A DNA stretch of 64,000 bases from Nannocystis sp. (GTDB lineage: Bacteria > Myxococcota_A > Polyangia > Nannocystales > Nannocystaceae). Shown piece by piece: positions 8,954-16,985 of this stretch. The notes under the pieces are model-generated. The model had not been told where the DNA came from, did not search any database, and worked only from the letters and a program-made list of their open reading frames with translations. A program made the position numbers and the translations under genes. Where the stretch lies: positions 2,764,001 to 2,828,000 of the forward strand of contig JADJRG010000013.1 in the NCBI GenBank assembly GCA_016712315.1. Reading direction: 5' to 3'. Numbering within the stretch: the first letter of the stretch is position 1; each line of letters begins with the position of its first letter.

Positions 8954-10711
8954 CTAATAAAAGGCGATGCGGGGGTCCTGGAAGAGGGCGGTGAGGAGGA
9001 TCTTCCAGGCGTGTTTGGCGCTCTTCAAGGGGGCGCCCGCGAGGGCGCTGGCGAAGAGCTGAGCGCTGGCGCTGATCTGAGGGTCGTCGACGCCGAGGCG
9101 CAGGCCGTAGAGGCGGCGGTAGAGGGCGACGAGCTGGGCGCGCACGGAGGCGTCGTCGGTCTGGCCGGTGGCGACCAGGGTGAGCAGTCGCCTGTTCTTG
9201 AGGTCAGCTTGGCCGAAGTCCGACTCGACGATCGAGTTCGCGGCGGCGCGGGCGAGCCCCTGGAGGACGAGGCTGGCGGTGGCGTTGTAGGTGTAGGAGG
9301 GGCTGGTGACGTAGTAGGAGTCGATGCCGCCGCCGAGCACCTGGAAGCCGATGAGGCTGTCGTCCATGAGGTCGATCTTGCCGACGCCGAAGGCGCTGAG
9401 GTCCGTTCGCCAGCGGAAGCCGGTGAGATCCTCGAGGAGGCGGGCGAGCTGGAGCGGGCGGGCGCGCTTGCGGCCGAGCTCGCCGTCGGCGCGGCGGAAG
9501 TCGTCGCTGAGCACGAGCTCGCGCACCATCGCTTTGATGTTCAAACCAGCGCCGCGCAGGGTGGCGCTGAGGGCGGCGGCCCTGTCGAGGGGGACCTGGT
9601 CGAGCTCGGTCTGGTGGAGGTAGGCGTAGAAGCGCCGGGTGGCGCACATCGAGAAGCGCGGATCGGCGGCGATCATGGCGCCGAGATCGGCGAGGTCGGC
9701 TCCAGGCGCGCCGTAGTAGGCGGGGTCGCGCATGTTGACCTTAAAAAGATCGGTGAAGAGGCCGGGCACCCAGGTCTGGATCGGGTAGCTGAGCAGGGCG
9801 GGGGCGAAATTGGGGAGGTAGCCGGAGAAGAAGGAGGCGAGGGGGTCGAGGCCTTGATGACAGGCGGCGCAGGCGGGGTTCTGCTCGACGGCCTCGGCGA
9901 CGACGTTGGGGTCGGCGAGGTTGATGTCGGTGTCGATGAGGATCTCGCGGTCGAGGTGGTCGTGGCAGATCAGGGCGCGGGCGAGGGCGGTGGCGCGGCC
10001 GCGGTTCGCGTTGGTGACGGTGGAGCTGTGGCGGCTCCACAACCAGGAGTCGGAGAGCAGGCCGGCGCGGGCGCGGGCGCCGGTCCAGGTGGTCTTCTCC
10101 CAGGCGCCGGGGGTGCCGCTGTGGCTGAGGCCCCAGACGGCGGCGACGTGCGGATCCGCGAGGGTGTAGTCCGCGGTGACGATCTCGCTGAAAGGGAGGT
10201 CGCTGCGGACGACGTGCTCGATGAGGCGCAGCGGCGCCTCCATGACGGCTCGGTTGAGGGCGTACGGATCGGCGCCGGCGATCGGCGGCTTGGGGAGGAA
10301 ACCGGCGGGCGGTAGGGCGAAGTCGACGAGCGCGAGGAAGGCGTCGTTGTAGACGTCGCGGACGGTCGCGCCGAACTCGGGGGTGGCCAGGTAGGCGTCG
10401 ACGATGCCAGGCAGGGCGGCTGGATCGGCCTCGACGGCGGCGAGCTCGGCCTCGCTGGGCCGCATGCCGCGCAGCGCCATCGAGACGCGGAGGAGGTGCT
10501 CGGGCGGGGTGAGCAGCTCGAAGCCCGGGCCGCCGGTGTCGTCAGTGTCGGTGTCGGCGGTGTCGGTGCCGGTGTCGGCGGTGTCGGCGGTGTCGGCGGT
10601 GTCGGTGCCGGCGGCGCTGGCTGCGTCGCTGGCGGCGCCGTCATCGCCGCAGGCGCCGAGCAAGAGGGCGAGGGCGAAGGTGAGGCGTGAGTGGTTGCGC
10701 TCGTAGGTCAC
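8954..10711 (-). CDS. DUF1549/DUF1588-type lipoprotein with CxxCH motif
   Basis: A 585-residue exported protein of the Planctomycete-style DUF1549/DUF1592/DUF1588 group. LALLLGAC is a lipobox, then a TADTADT-type linker (residues about 30-60) encoded by tandem GTGTCGGCG-like repeats near 10550-10610. PPEHLLRVSMALRGMRPSEAEL and YLATPEFGATVRDVYND resemble DUF1549. RGRATALARALICHDHL and NPACAACHQGLDPLASFF match DUF1588 and include the heme-type motif CAACH. The C-terminal part (RARPLQLARLLEDLTG) is as in partner proteins of DUF1501. It is first in the minus-strand operon with the genes at 7682 and 7164. The family is widespread in Planctomycetes and Myxobacteria with no proven function. Confidence 0.78.
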   Translation of the reverse strand: MTYERNHSRLTFALALLLGACGDDGAASDAASAAGTDTADTADTADTGTDTADTDTDDTGGPGFELLTPPEHLLRVSMALRGMRPSEAELAAVEADPAALPGIVDAYLATPEFGATVRDVYNDAFLALVDFALPPAGFLPKPPIAGADPYALNRAVMEAPLRLIEHVVRSDLPFSEIVTADYTLADPHVAAVWGLSHSGTPGAWEKTTWTGARARAGLLSDSWLWSRHSSTVTNANRGRATALARALICHDHLDREILIDTDINLADPNVVAEAVEQNPACAACHQGLDPLASFFSGYLPNFAPALLSYPIQTWVPGLFTDLFKVNMRDPAYYGAPGADLADLGAMIAADPRFSMCATRRFYAYLHQTELDQVPLDRAAALSATLRGAGLNIKAMVRELVLSDDFRRADGELGRKRARPLQLARLLEDLTGFRWRTDLSAFGVGKIDLMDDSLIGFQVLGGGIDSYYVTSPSYTYNATASLVLQGLARAAANSIVESDFGQADLKNRRLLTLVATGQTDDASVRAQLVALYRRLYGLRLGVDDPQISASAQLFASALAGAPLKSAKHAWKILLTALFQDPRIAFY

Positions 10712-10826
10712 GGGGCTCCGCGGGGGCAGAGGAGATGTCTGACAGTAGCCTCTTTCGGATCTTCTTTGTGGGCCTGGTCGCCGCTAGGGGCGCGCGCAGG
10801 GATCTGGGGACAATGCGTGGCGCCGC

Positions 10827-11981
10827 TCACCAGGCGGCGTCGAGCACGAGCGGGATGGTCGCGGTGAAGGTCGAGCCGACGCCGACTTGGCTCTCGACGG
10901 TCAAGCCGCCGCCCATGAGCTCGCAGAGGCGGCGGGAGATGGTGAGGCCGAGGCCGGTGCCGCCGTAGACGCGGGTGGTCGAGTCGTCGGCTTGGATGAA
11001 GGCCTCGAAGATGGCGTGCTGCTTCTCCGGGGCGATGCCGATGCCGGTGTCGATGACGGCGAAGTCCAGCCAGCGGGCGCCGCTGAGCTCGCGCTCGTCG
11101 ACGCGCAAGGTCACCTGGCCGCGGGTGGTGAATTTGTTGGCGTTGCTGAGGAGGTTGAGGAGGATCTGGCGCAGCCGGGTGGGGTCGCCGCGGATCATGT
11201 CGCTCGCCTGCAAGCACTCGAGGATGAGCTCGTTGCCGCGGCTCTGGGCGCTCGGCGTGATCGTCGCGATCACGTCGTCGACGAGGGCGCGGACGCTGAG
11301 GGCGCGGACGTCGAGGATCAGCTTGTCGGCCTCGATCTTGGAGATGTCGAGGGTGTCTTGGATGAGGTCGAGGAGGTGGACGGCGGCGCCGCGGATCCGC
11401 CGGAGATCGGCGAGGATCTCCGGCGCCGCGGTGTCGCCGTGCTCCTCGTTGATCAGCTCGGTGTAGCCGATGATGGCGTTGAGCGGGGTGCGGAACTCAT
11501 GGCTCATGTTGGCCAAGAAGGCGCTCTTCGCCCGGTTGGCGGCCATCGCGTCGTCGCGGGTGCGGGTCAACGCGGTGGTCGCGTGCGCGAGCTCCTCACA
11601 CATCATGTTGAGGCCGATCGCGAGGGCGTTGATCGCGTCGTCTTGGCCCTCGTCGACGGTGACCCGCTGGGAGTAGTCGAGGGAGGCGAGGGCCGTGACG
11701 ACCTCGACGAGCTCGCCGAACTGCTGGTCGGTGCGCTCGATCCGGGCGCGCTTGGCCGCTTCGCTGTCGATGAGGGCGGCGGCGGCGGCCTCGAGCCGCT
11801 CCAGGCGCTGACGGCGGGGCTCGGGCGGCGCCGCGGCGGACAGCGGAGGATCAGGCGCGCCGGTGGCGGCGGCGACGCGCGCGAGGAGGCGCTGGAGACG
11901 GTCGTCGAGCTCTTGATCGCTCAGCTCGCCGTCGCCGTGGAGGGCTGGCCCTCGCGGCTGCTCAGCGGGATCCTTCGTCAT
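10827..11981 (-). CDS. Cytoplasmic sensor histidine kinase
   Basis: A 384-residue histidine kinase with no membrane segment. Residues 1-80 are charged and probably coiled. A HAMP-like or linker stretch follows (DYSQRVTVDEGQDDAINALA). The HisKA domain has the phosphoacceptor in FLANMSHEFRTPLNAIIGY. The HATPase domain shows N box (LLNLLSNANKF), G1 (DTGIGIAP), F box (FEAFIQADDS) and G2 (GGTGLGLTI). No receiver domain is attached. Its start lies inside the 3' end of the DUF7793-like gene at 11962 (20-base overlap), so translation is coupled and the two upstream DUF7793-like proteins probably supply or modulate its input. No response regulator gene adjoins. Confidence 0.9.
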   Translation of the reverse strand: MTKDPAEQPRGPALHGDGELSDQELDDRLQRLLARVAAATGAPDPPLSAAAPPEPRRQRLERLEAAAAALIDSEAAKRARIERTDQQFGELVEVVTALASLDYSQRVTVDEGQDDAINALAIGLNMMCEELAHATTALTRTRDDAMAANRAKSAFLANMSHEFRTPLNAIIGYTELINEEHGDTAAPEILADLRRIRGAAVHLLDLIQDTLDISKIEADKLILDVRALSVRALVDDVIATITPSAQSRGNELILECLQASDMIRGDPTRLRQILLNLLSNANKFTTRGQVTLRVDERELSGARWLDFAVIDTGIGIAPEKQHAIFEAFIQADDSTTRVYGGTGLGLTISRRLCELMGGGLTVESQVGVGSTFTATIPLVLDAAW

Positions 11982-12375
11982 GTCCAGAGCGGGTGGCGCC
12001 GATCTCCTTGAGCCAAACGCGCGCCGACGCTTCGTCGGAGAAGAGGCGGAACGGGAAGGGCGGATGGTTCACCCTCATGAGGAAATTGCCGAGGATCTTG
12101 CCGGCAGAGGAGGAGATGAGCATCGCGCAGGCGTTGATGACTTTGGCGTTCTCCGGGCCTGTGTAATAGATCCGGGCCTCTCGGCTGATCTGTTGGGTGC
12201 CGCGGGTGTCGAGGATCATCGGCACGCGGCGGCCTCGGGTGAGCTCGGCGCTGGCGCGCACGTTCTCGACGGCGTCGCTGAGGGTGTGCTCGGCGGTCGG
12301 TTTGACGGTGCAGAACATGACGCCGTCGTCGCCGAGGGTGAGGGTCTCGGTGCGGGTCTCGAGGGTGCGCGCCAT
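11962..12375 (-). CDS. DUF7793-like (STAS/SEC14-type) small protein, copy 2
   Basis: A 137-residue protein with no signal peptide. The pattern SREARIYYTGPENAKV, ISSSAGKILGNFLMRVN and FPFRLFSDEASARVWL matches a family common in Bacteroidetes and Myxobacteria annotated as DUF7793 or STAS/SEC14-like (I rely on remembered family pattern, not a search). It is a paralogue of the next gene upstream (12383-12802): both share REAR-x-YY-x-GPENAKV, GNF and a closing FP-x-RLF...WL block. The gene ends inside the start of the histidine kinase at 10827, giving translational coupling. A role as a small ligand- or partner-switch module for the kinase is inference. Confidence 0.68.
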   Translation of the reverse strand: MARTLETRTETLTLGDDGVMFCTVKPTAEHTLSDAVENVRASAELTRGRRVPMILDTRGTQQISREARIYYTGPENAKVINACAMLISSSAGKILGNFLMRVNHPPFPFRLFSDEASARVWLKEIGATRSGHDEGSR

Positions 12376-12382
12376 GGCCGCT

Positions 12383-12802
12383 CTAGCCGCCCTCTCCGCG
12401 TTCGAGGCCGCGTAGCCACTCGAGCGCGGGCTCGGGCTCGGCGAAGAGGCGCAGCGGGAAGATGGTCTTGTTGAGGCCCAAGAAGAAGTTGCCCATCATG
12501 CGGCTGATCGACGAGCGGACCAGCAGGGCGACCGCGGTGACGACCTTGGCGTTCTCGGGGCCGGCGTAGTACTCGCGCGCCTCGCGGGTGGCGGAGGAGG
12601 CGTGCGCGCGCATGTCGATGAGGGCGCGACGCTTGACCCCGCCGGCGACCGAGGCGAAGCCGCGGACGTTCTCTTGCGCGTCCGCGAGGCTGGTCTCGAG
12701 GCCAGGGTGGATGACCGCGCGGATGATGCCGTCTTCACCGAGCCAGATCCGCTCGGTGCGGGTGGTTAAGACACCATGTTGCGGGACGACCAGCTCAGCC
12801 AT
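12383..12802 (-). CDS. DUF7793-like (STAS/SEC14-type) small protein, copy 1
   Basis: A 139-residue cytoplasmic protein and first gene of a three-gene operon (12802 to 10827). It has the same family pattern as its neighbour: TREAREYYAGPENAKV, VRSSISRMMGNFFLGLN and FPLRLFAEPEPALEWL. The start ATG at 12800-12802 is preceded by GGAG eight bases upstream (plus-strand ctcc at 12811-12814). The stop is seven bases from the next gene's ATG. The two copies differ mainly in the N-terminal half, suggesting different inputs. Function unproven. Confidence 0.68.
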   Translation of the reverse strand: MAELVVPQHGVLTTRTERIWLGEDGIIRAVIHPGLETSLADAQENVRGFASVAGGVKRRALIDMRAHASSATREAREYYAGPENAKVVTAVALLVRSSISRMMGNFFLGLNKTIFPLRLFAEPEPALEWLRGLERGEGG

Positions 12803-12834
12803 AACGAGAACTCCGCGGGTATTTCTTTTACTAA

Positions 12835-12874
12835 GAGAAGAAGGGCGGGGTCACATCGGCTGCGGCCCCGCCCT
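12835..12874 (-). terminator. Rho-independent terminator of the CKX-like oxidase gene
   Basis: A perfect 9-bp stem, agggcgggg (12842-12850) with ccccgccct (12866-12874), has a 15-base loop. Reading the minus strand, it is followed by a pyrimidine run TTCTTCTCTT. It lies 34 bases past the stop of the oxidase gene at 12908 and before the DUF7793-like gene, so it should end oxidase transcripts. Confidence 0.6.
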
Positions 12875-12907
12875 CGATGGCTGGAGAAGTTTACCCGAGC
12901 GGAGCTC

Positions 12908-14359
12908 TCACCAGCTGAAGATCCCTTGACCCGGGGTCAGCGTGTTTTTCGGGTCGTATTCGAGCTTGTTGCAGACGAAGAGGGGCCAGTAGGCGCCGAA
13001 GTGATCCTTCCAGTCCTGCTGCGCGAAGGGGACCGAGGAGATCGCATAACGCTTGCCGCCGATCTCGTGCAGGTCCTCGTAGATCTCGCGGTTCTTGGCG
13101 ATCAGCCCGGCGGCGGTGGCGGGCGGGATCGCGGTGCGAAGGAGCGAGAAGAGGTAGCAGTTCTCGCCGGGCGGTAAGGGCAGGGCGGGCGCCGTCGCGG
13201 CGGCGCGCTTGAAGGGATAGATGATGATCGGGAAGGGGCCGACGTCAGCCGGTGTGGTCTGCGCGAGTACGCCCTCGATGAAGTCGACCGCTTGATCGCC
13301 CGGCACGAACATGTCGAACCATGGGTGGGGGAGATCCCAGAGGCCGAAGCTCTGCAGGATCGGGACGACGGCGACGACGCGGTTGGCGAAGCTGAAGTAG
13401 TCGGAGTCGGCGACGTTGAGGGTGCCGTCGGTGAAGGCGAGGTCGCCGATGAGCGCGGCGTCGGCGGGCGGCTGCTGCGGGTCGAAGTACTTGACCAGCT
13501 CGATCTTGTAGACCCAACCCTCGGCGCCCGGCTCGGCGAAGCCCTCGACGTAGTCGAAGCGGCCGTCGTCGATCACCAGCTCCTGATCGCTGGTCATCGC
13601 CGCGAGGTCGTCATAGTAGGCGGTGTAGACGCGGACCATCGGCGGGACGTCGATGAGGCGGACGCGGGCGCGGACGATGATGCCGACCTGGCCGAGGCCG
13701 GCGCGCGCGGCGTCGAAGAGCTGCTTGTTCTTCTTCGCCGAGCAGGTGACCAGCTTGCCCTTGCCGGTGACGATCTCGAGCTCGGTGATGTTGTCGACCT
13801 GGAGGCCGTGGCGGAAGGCTTGGCCGCCGATGCCGCCGACGGAGGCGGTGCCGCCGACGCTGAGGTCGATGTAGTCGGTGAGGGTGGGGGGGCTCTTGCC
13901 GAGCGGCAGGGTCGCCTCGAGCAGCTCGCTCCAGCGGACGCCGGCGTCGACGTAGGCCTCGGTCGCGCTGATCTGGTGGATCTCACACAGCGCCGACATG
14001 TCGATGACGACGCCGCCCGCGACCTGCGACTGCCCGTAGGTGCTGTGGGTGTTGCCGATCATGCTCATGCCGCCGACCTTGACGCCGTTCTTGTTGGCGA
14101 ACTGGATCAGCTTGCGGACGTCGTGGATCGAGCCGGGGATCAGCACGGCGACGGGCGCGGAGGAGATGATGTGACCGAAGTCGTCGGCGGCCTCTTGCAG
14201 GAGCGGGCCGGCGAGGACGAGCTGGCCGTCGAGGCTGGGGATCTTGATCGCTTTGTCCTTGGGATCGGGCTTGGCGGCCCAGGCGCCGCGGCTCGGGATA
14301 TAGGCGGTGACGAGTGCGGCGCCCGCGAGCGCTCCGTTGAGAAATCCTCGGCGATTCAT
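12908..14359 (-). CDS. Tat-exported FAD oxidase, cytokinin-dehydrogenase-like
   Basis: A 483-residue flavoprotein with a PCMH-type FAD domain. The chosen ATG at 14359 gives MNRRGFLNGALAGAAL, a twin-arginine signal, and has GGAGG six bases upstream. The covalent-FAD region reads GNTHSTYGQSQVAGGVVIDM, matching the His-bearing GHGHSxxGQ loop of cytokinin dehydrogenases. SVGGTASVGGIGG is the second FAD-contact loop. The C-terminus, QQDWKDHFGAYW and YDPKNTLTPGQGIF, is typical of the same family. Cytokinin dehydrogenase cleaves the N6 side chain of adenine cytokinins; the true substrate here is unknown and could be another amine or alcohol. It is monocistronic, closed by the terminator at 12835-12874. 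Confidence 0.82.
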   Translation of the reverse strand: MNRRGFLNGALAGAALVTAYIPSRGAWAAKPDPKDKAIKIPSLDGQLVLAGPLLQEAADDFGHIISSAPVAVLIPGSIHDVRKLIQFANKNGVKVGGMSMIGNTHSTYGQSQVAGGVVIDMSALCEIHQISATEAYVDAGVRWSELLEATLPLGKSPPTLTDYIDLSVGGTASVGGIGGQAFRHGLQVDNITELEIVTGKGKLVTCSAKKNKQLFDAARAGLGQVGIIVRARVRLIDVPPMVRVYTAYYDDLAAMTSDQELVIDDGRFDYVEGFAEPGAEGWVYKIELVKYFDPQQPPADAALIGDLAFTDGTLNVADSDYFSFANRVVAVVPILQSFGLWDLPHPWFDMFVPGDQAVDFIEGVLAQTTPADVGPFPIIIYPFKRAAATAPALPLPPGENCYLFSLLRTAIPPATAAGLIAKNREIYEDLHEIGGKRYAISSVPFAQQDWKDHFGAYWPLFVCNKLEYDPKNTLTPGQGIFSW

Positions 14360-14627
14360 GAGTAGCCTCCGTGAGCCTGTCAATGGACTTGAGCACACTA
14401 CACAGTTCGCTATGTGGCCGCTAGAGAGCGCCGTCGAAATGTGGGAGTGTGGCGATGTATGTCTAATCGGCATTGATGTGATGGACTCGCCTACATGTGC
14501 CCTTTGAGGCGAGGACCAGCGACCTGAATGAGGTCCTCTCGCGAGGCCATCGATGCGCCCAGGGGTGTGCGTCGCGGCGGCGCCGAACGGATCGAGGGCG
14601 GCGCAGGTGTGATAGCGTGCTCACTCC
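14360..14627. promoter_or_regulatory. Divergent promoter region with inverted repeat
   Basis: This 268-base gap separates the minus-strand oxidase from the plus-strand flavin monooxygenase, so it should hold both promoters. The half nearest the oxidase (14385-14500) is AT-richer than the average. An inverted repeat gaggacc (14511-14517) and ggtcctc (14532-14538), with a 14-base spacer, could be an operator. The ribosome-binding site of the oxidase, GGAGG on the minus strand, is at 14366-14370. No -35/-10 pair was convincing. Confidence 0.4.
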
Positions 14628-15950
14628 ATGGGCGAGCAACGTTATGATGTGGTGATCGTCGGCGGTCGACCCGGCGGCGCGAGCCTGGCCGCTCGCCTCG
14701 GGGCGGCTGGGGTGCGTACGTTGGTGGTCGAGCGGGCGCGCTTCCCCAGCGCCCCGGCCGTCTCAGCGCCGTTCCTGATGCCGCACGCGATGGCGCTTCT
14801 CGACGAGATCGGCGCGGATGAGGCGGAGTACGCGGCCGAGACGCCGCGGCTGCGCTCGTTCGTGCTGGAGCTCGCGGGCTACTTCCGCAGCAAGCTGGAC
14901 TTCGAGTCGGAGCTCGCGGGGCGATCCTATTACTATACGATCGATCGCGCGCAGCTCGATACGGCGATCTGGCGCGGGCTCAGCCGCTTCGCCTCGGTCG
15001 AGGCTTGGTCCGAGGCGAAGGTGTGCGGGCTGCTCCGCGAGGGTGACGCGGTGCGTGGGGTGGTGGTGGAGCGCGGCGACGGGGCGCGCGTCGAGATCTC
15101 CGCGGGCGCGGTGATCGGCGCCGATGGGCGCTTCTCCACCGTCGCGAAGCAGGTCGACGCGCGCGTGACGGAGCGCCGGGAGGACGTGGAGACGACGGTC
15201 TATTATGGGGTGTGGGAGGGGGTGGCCGACTACGAGGGGCCAGAGCCGCTCGCGCAGATCCACTCGGGGTGCGACGGCTTCGCGTTCGTGTTCATGCCGA
15301 CGGCCCGCGGCCAGACGCTGGTGCTCGCGCAAGGGCGCGCGGACGCGTTCGCGGCGCTAGAAGGCGATCCGGCGGCGATCTACGAGGGGCTGCTGCGCGC
15401 GCGGCCGCGGGTGTGGTGGCGGCTGGCCGGGGCGCGGCGGGTCGGCGCGCTGGCAGGGATGAAGCGGGTCGGGAACCTGTTCCATGAGGCAGGTGGGGAC
15501 GGCTGGGCGCTGGTGGGCGACGCTTACCACCAGAAGGACTCGATCGACGCGCAAGGGATCTACGACGCGCTGCTGGGGGCGAAGCTGCTGGCGGCGTCGA
15601 TCGTGCGCTGGCGCGCGGGCGCGATCGACTGGCAGGGGGCGGTGAAGGAGTACGAGGCGGGGATCTATGCGGCGTGTAAGCCGATGTTCGACTCGACGAT
15701 GGGCCGCCTGGCGCGCGAGATCTACCAGGTACCGCCGCCGATGGCCGCGAAGACGGTGATGCGGTGGATGCTGACGCACCCGGACTATGGGCGCCGCTAC
15801 TCAGCGTTGGTGACGCGGCAGATCGAGCCAGCGCGCTTCCTGGCGCCCCCGGTGATGCTGACGATGATCGCCAAGGGGGCGGCGCAGCGGCTCGGTCGGC
15901 GGCTCCGAGGCGTGGACCCGAGCGATCCGCTGCCGCTGCGTTCTGTTTGA
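14628..15950 (+). CDS. FAD-dependent monooxygenase / geranylgeranyl-reductase-like flavoprotein
   Basis: A 440-residue single-component flavoprotein of the p-hydroxybenzoate-hydroxylase fold. The N-terminal FAD motif is VVIVGGRPGGASLAARL, followed by VVERARFPS. AVIGADGRFSTVAKQV is the second dinucleotide-contact (DG) motif and LVGDAYHQKDSIDAQGI is the GD motif that binds the FAD ribityl chain. The sequence is typical of aromatic monooxygenase/halogenase-like enzymes common in myxobacterial accessory metabolism. No biosynthetic cluster adjoins, so the substrate cannot be inferred. Translation from ATG 14628 (MGEQRYDVVIVGG) places the Rossmann motif normally. Confidence 0.82.
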   Translation: MGEQRYDVVIVGGRPGGASLAARLGAAGVRTLVVERARFPSAPAVSAPFLMPHAMALLDEIGADEAEYAAETPRLRSFVLELAGYFRSKLDFESELAGRSYYYTIDRAQLDTAIWRGLSRFASVEAWSEAKVCGLLREGDAVRGVVVERGDGARVEISAGAVIGADGRFSTVAKQVDARVTERREDVETTVYYGVWEGVADYEGPEPLAQIHSGCDGFAFVFMPTARGQTLVLAQGRADAFAALEGDPAAIYEGLLRARPRVWWRLAGARRVGALAGMKRVGNLFHEAGGDGWALVGDAYHQKDSIDAQGIYDALLGAKLLAASIVRWRAGAIDWQGAVKEYEAGIYAACKPMFDSTMGRLAREIYQVPPPMAAKTVMRWMLTHPDYGRRYSALVTRQIEPARFLAPPVMLTMIAKGAAQRLGRRLRGVDPSDPLPLRSV

Positions 15951-15968
15951 CCTCCGACTCTTAGGTGC

Positions 15969-16544
15969 TCATGGCTGTCGGGTCGGCTGATGGAGGCGGG
16001 CTCGTAGCTCCGTCTCTTGCGCGCGGGCGGTGGCGTCGTCGTCGAGGCCGTCGGCCCACTCGAGGCCGTGGGCGCGGGCGTAGTCGAAGAGATCGGCGAT
16101 GGTGACGCGCTCGTGGTGGAGGGGGCCGGCGCCGCGGAGCTCGCCCGCGTCGATGGCGGCGCGGAGGCGGTGGGGATCGTGGCGGGTGAGCAGGGCTGCG
16201 CCGTCGAGGTCGAGCTCGCGGAGGGCGAAGGTGAGGGCATCGGCGCTTCGCAGGGCGGCGGCGGCTCGCTCGCGCCAGGCGTCACGGATGCCTCCGCTGT
16301 CGGCGGCGGGGCGGAGCTCGTGGCGGTGTAGATCCAGCTCGAGGTCGCGCTGTTCGGCGAGCCAGTCTGGGTCCTCGTGGGCGAGCCAGGCGCTGAGGCT
16401 GGCCAAGAGGACGCGCAGGCGGTGGGCTTGGTGGCCGTGGCGCGCGATGTCGGCCTCTCGCAGCGGGGCGAGGAGCTGGCGGCCGAGGATGTAGGTGGCT
16501 CGGAGGAGGAGGAGGCCGCCTTCGGGCGGGGTGAGGCGAGGCAT
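15969..16544 (-). CDS. Hypothetical protein, His/Arg-rich, alpha-helical
   Basis: I do not recognise this 191-residue protein. It is cytoplasmic, rich in Leu, Arg, Ala and His, and looks helical throughout (for example RHGHQAHRLRVLLASLSAWL and DLELDLHRHEL). It has no Cys and no catalytic motif. ATG 16544 (MPRLTPPEG) is chosen over the in-frame GTG at 16562 because it starts the conserved-looking part. It converges on the flavin monooxygenase, with 18 bases between the two stops. Codon use matches the neighbours. The frame could be a chance long ORF in GC-rich DNA, but the competing frames are more Arg/Pro-skewed. Confidence 0.5.
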   Translation of the reverse strand: MPRLTPPEGGLLLLRATYILGRQLLAPLREADIARHGHQAHRLRVLLASLSAWLAHEDPDWLAEQRDLELDLHRHELRPAADSGGIRDAWRERAAAALRSADALTFALRELDLDGAALLTRHDPHRLRAAIDAGELRGAGPLHHERVTIADLFDYARAHGLEWADGLDDDATARAQETELRARLHQPTRQP

Positions 16545-16686
16545 GACGGCCGCCGGTAACACGCGCGGCCGTGGTCACGCAAAGGAGGCAGTGTGGGGTG
16601 CGCAGCGGGTTGCGCGGTCGCTGCGCGGGCTTTGGCCGCGGCGAAAAATCGGTTAGTAGAGACCCAGCACCTAGGAGACCGAAGCG

Positions 16687-16977
16687 ATGGCCACGATCGA
16701 TATCAGCCGCCCCCATAATTTCGACAAGCAGACGGCGAAGGCGAAGGCGGAGGCGCTGGCGAAGGGGATGCAGGAGAAGCTCGGGATCGAGTGGCGTTGG
16801 GCGGGCGATGAGATCGTGTTCAACGCGCCGAGCGGGATGGCCAAGGGGACCAACGGTAAGGTCGTGGTGCTGGATAAAGAGGTCCAAGTGGCGGTGGACC
16901 TGCCGTTCATGCTGCGGGCGATGAAGGGCAAGATCTCCGACAAGATCACCGAGAAGCTCGGCGAAGTGCTCGCCTGA
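16687..16977 (+). CDS. Polyhydroxyalkanoic acid system family protein
   Basis: A 96-residue cytoplasmic protein of the polyhydroxyalkanoic acid system family (PHA_gran_rgn), small proteins linked to storage-granule loci. Seen: MATIDISRPHNFDKQTAKAK, a helix rich in Lys/Ala, LGIEWRWAGDEIVFNAPSGMAKGTNGKVVV and a closing helix. AGGAG at 16673-16677, nine bases upstream of ATG 16687, supports the start. No PHA synthase, phasin or depolymerase gene is nearby, so here it is an orphan; granule association is family knowledge rather than context. Confidence 0.78.
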   Translation: MATIDISRPHNFDKQTAKAKAEALAKGMQEKLGIEWRWAGDEIVFNAPSGMAKGTNGKVVVLDKEVQVAVDLPFMLRAMKGKISDKITEKLGEVLA

Positions 16978-16985
16978 GCGAGCGC

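Noticed and set aside
9011..10315. A 434-codon open frame on the plus strand, antisense to the DUF1588 gene.
   Set aside because: It is a shadow frame: Gly/Ala/Glu/Val-rich with no domain, while the minus strand encodes a recognisable lipoprotein with CxxCH.
13292..14365. A 357-codon plus-strand open frame opposite the oxidase gene.
   Set aside because: Composition is Asp/Ala/Val/Gly-skewed without domains; the minus strand carries clear FAD-oxidase motifs.
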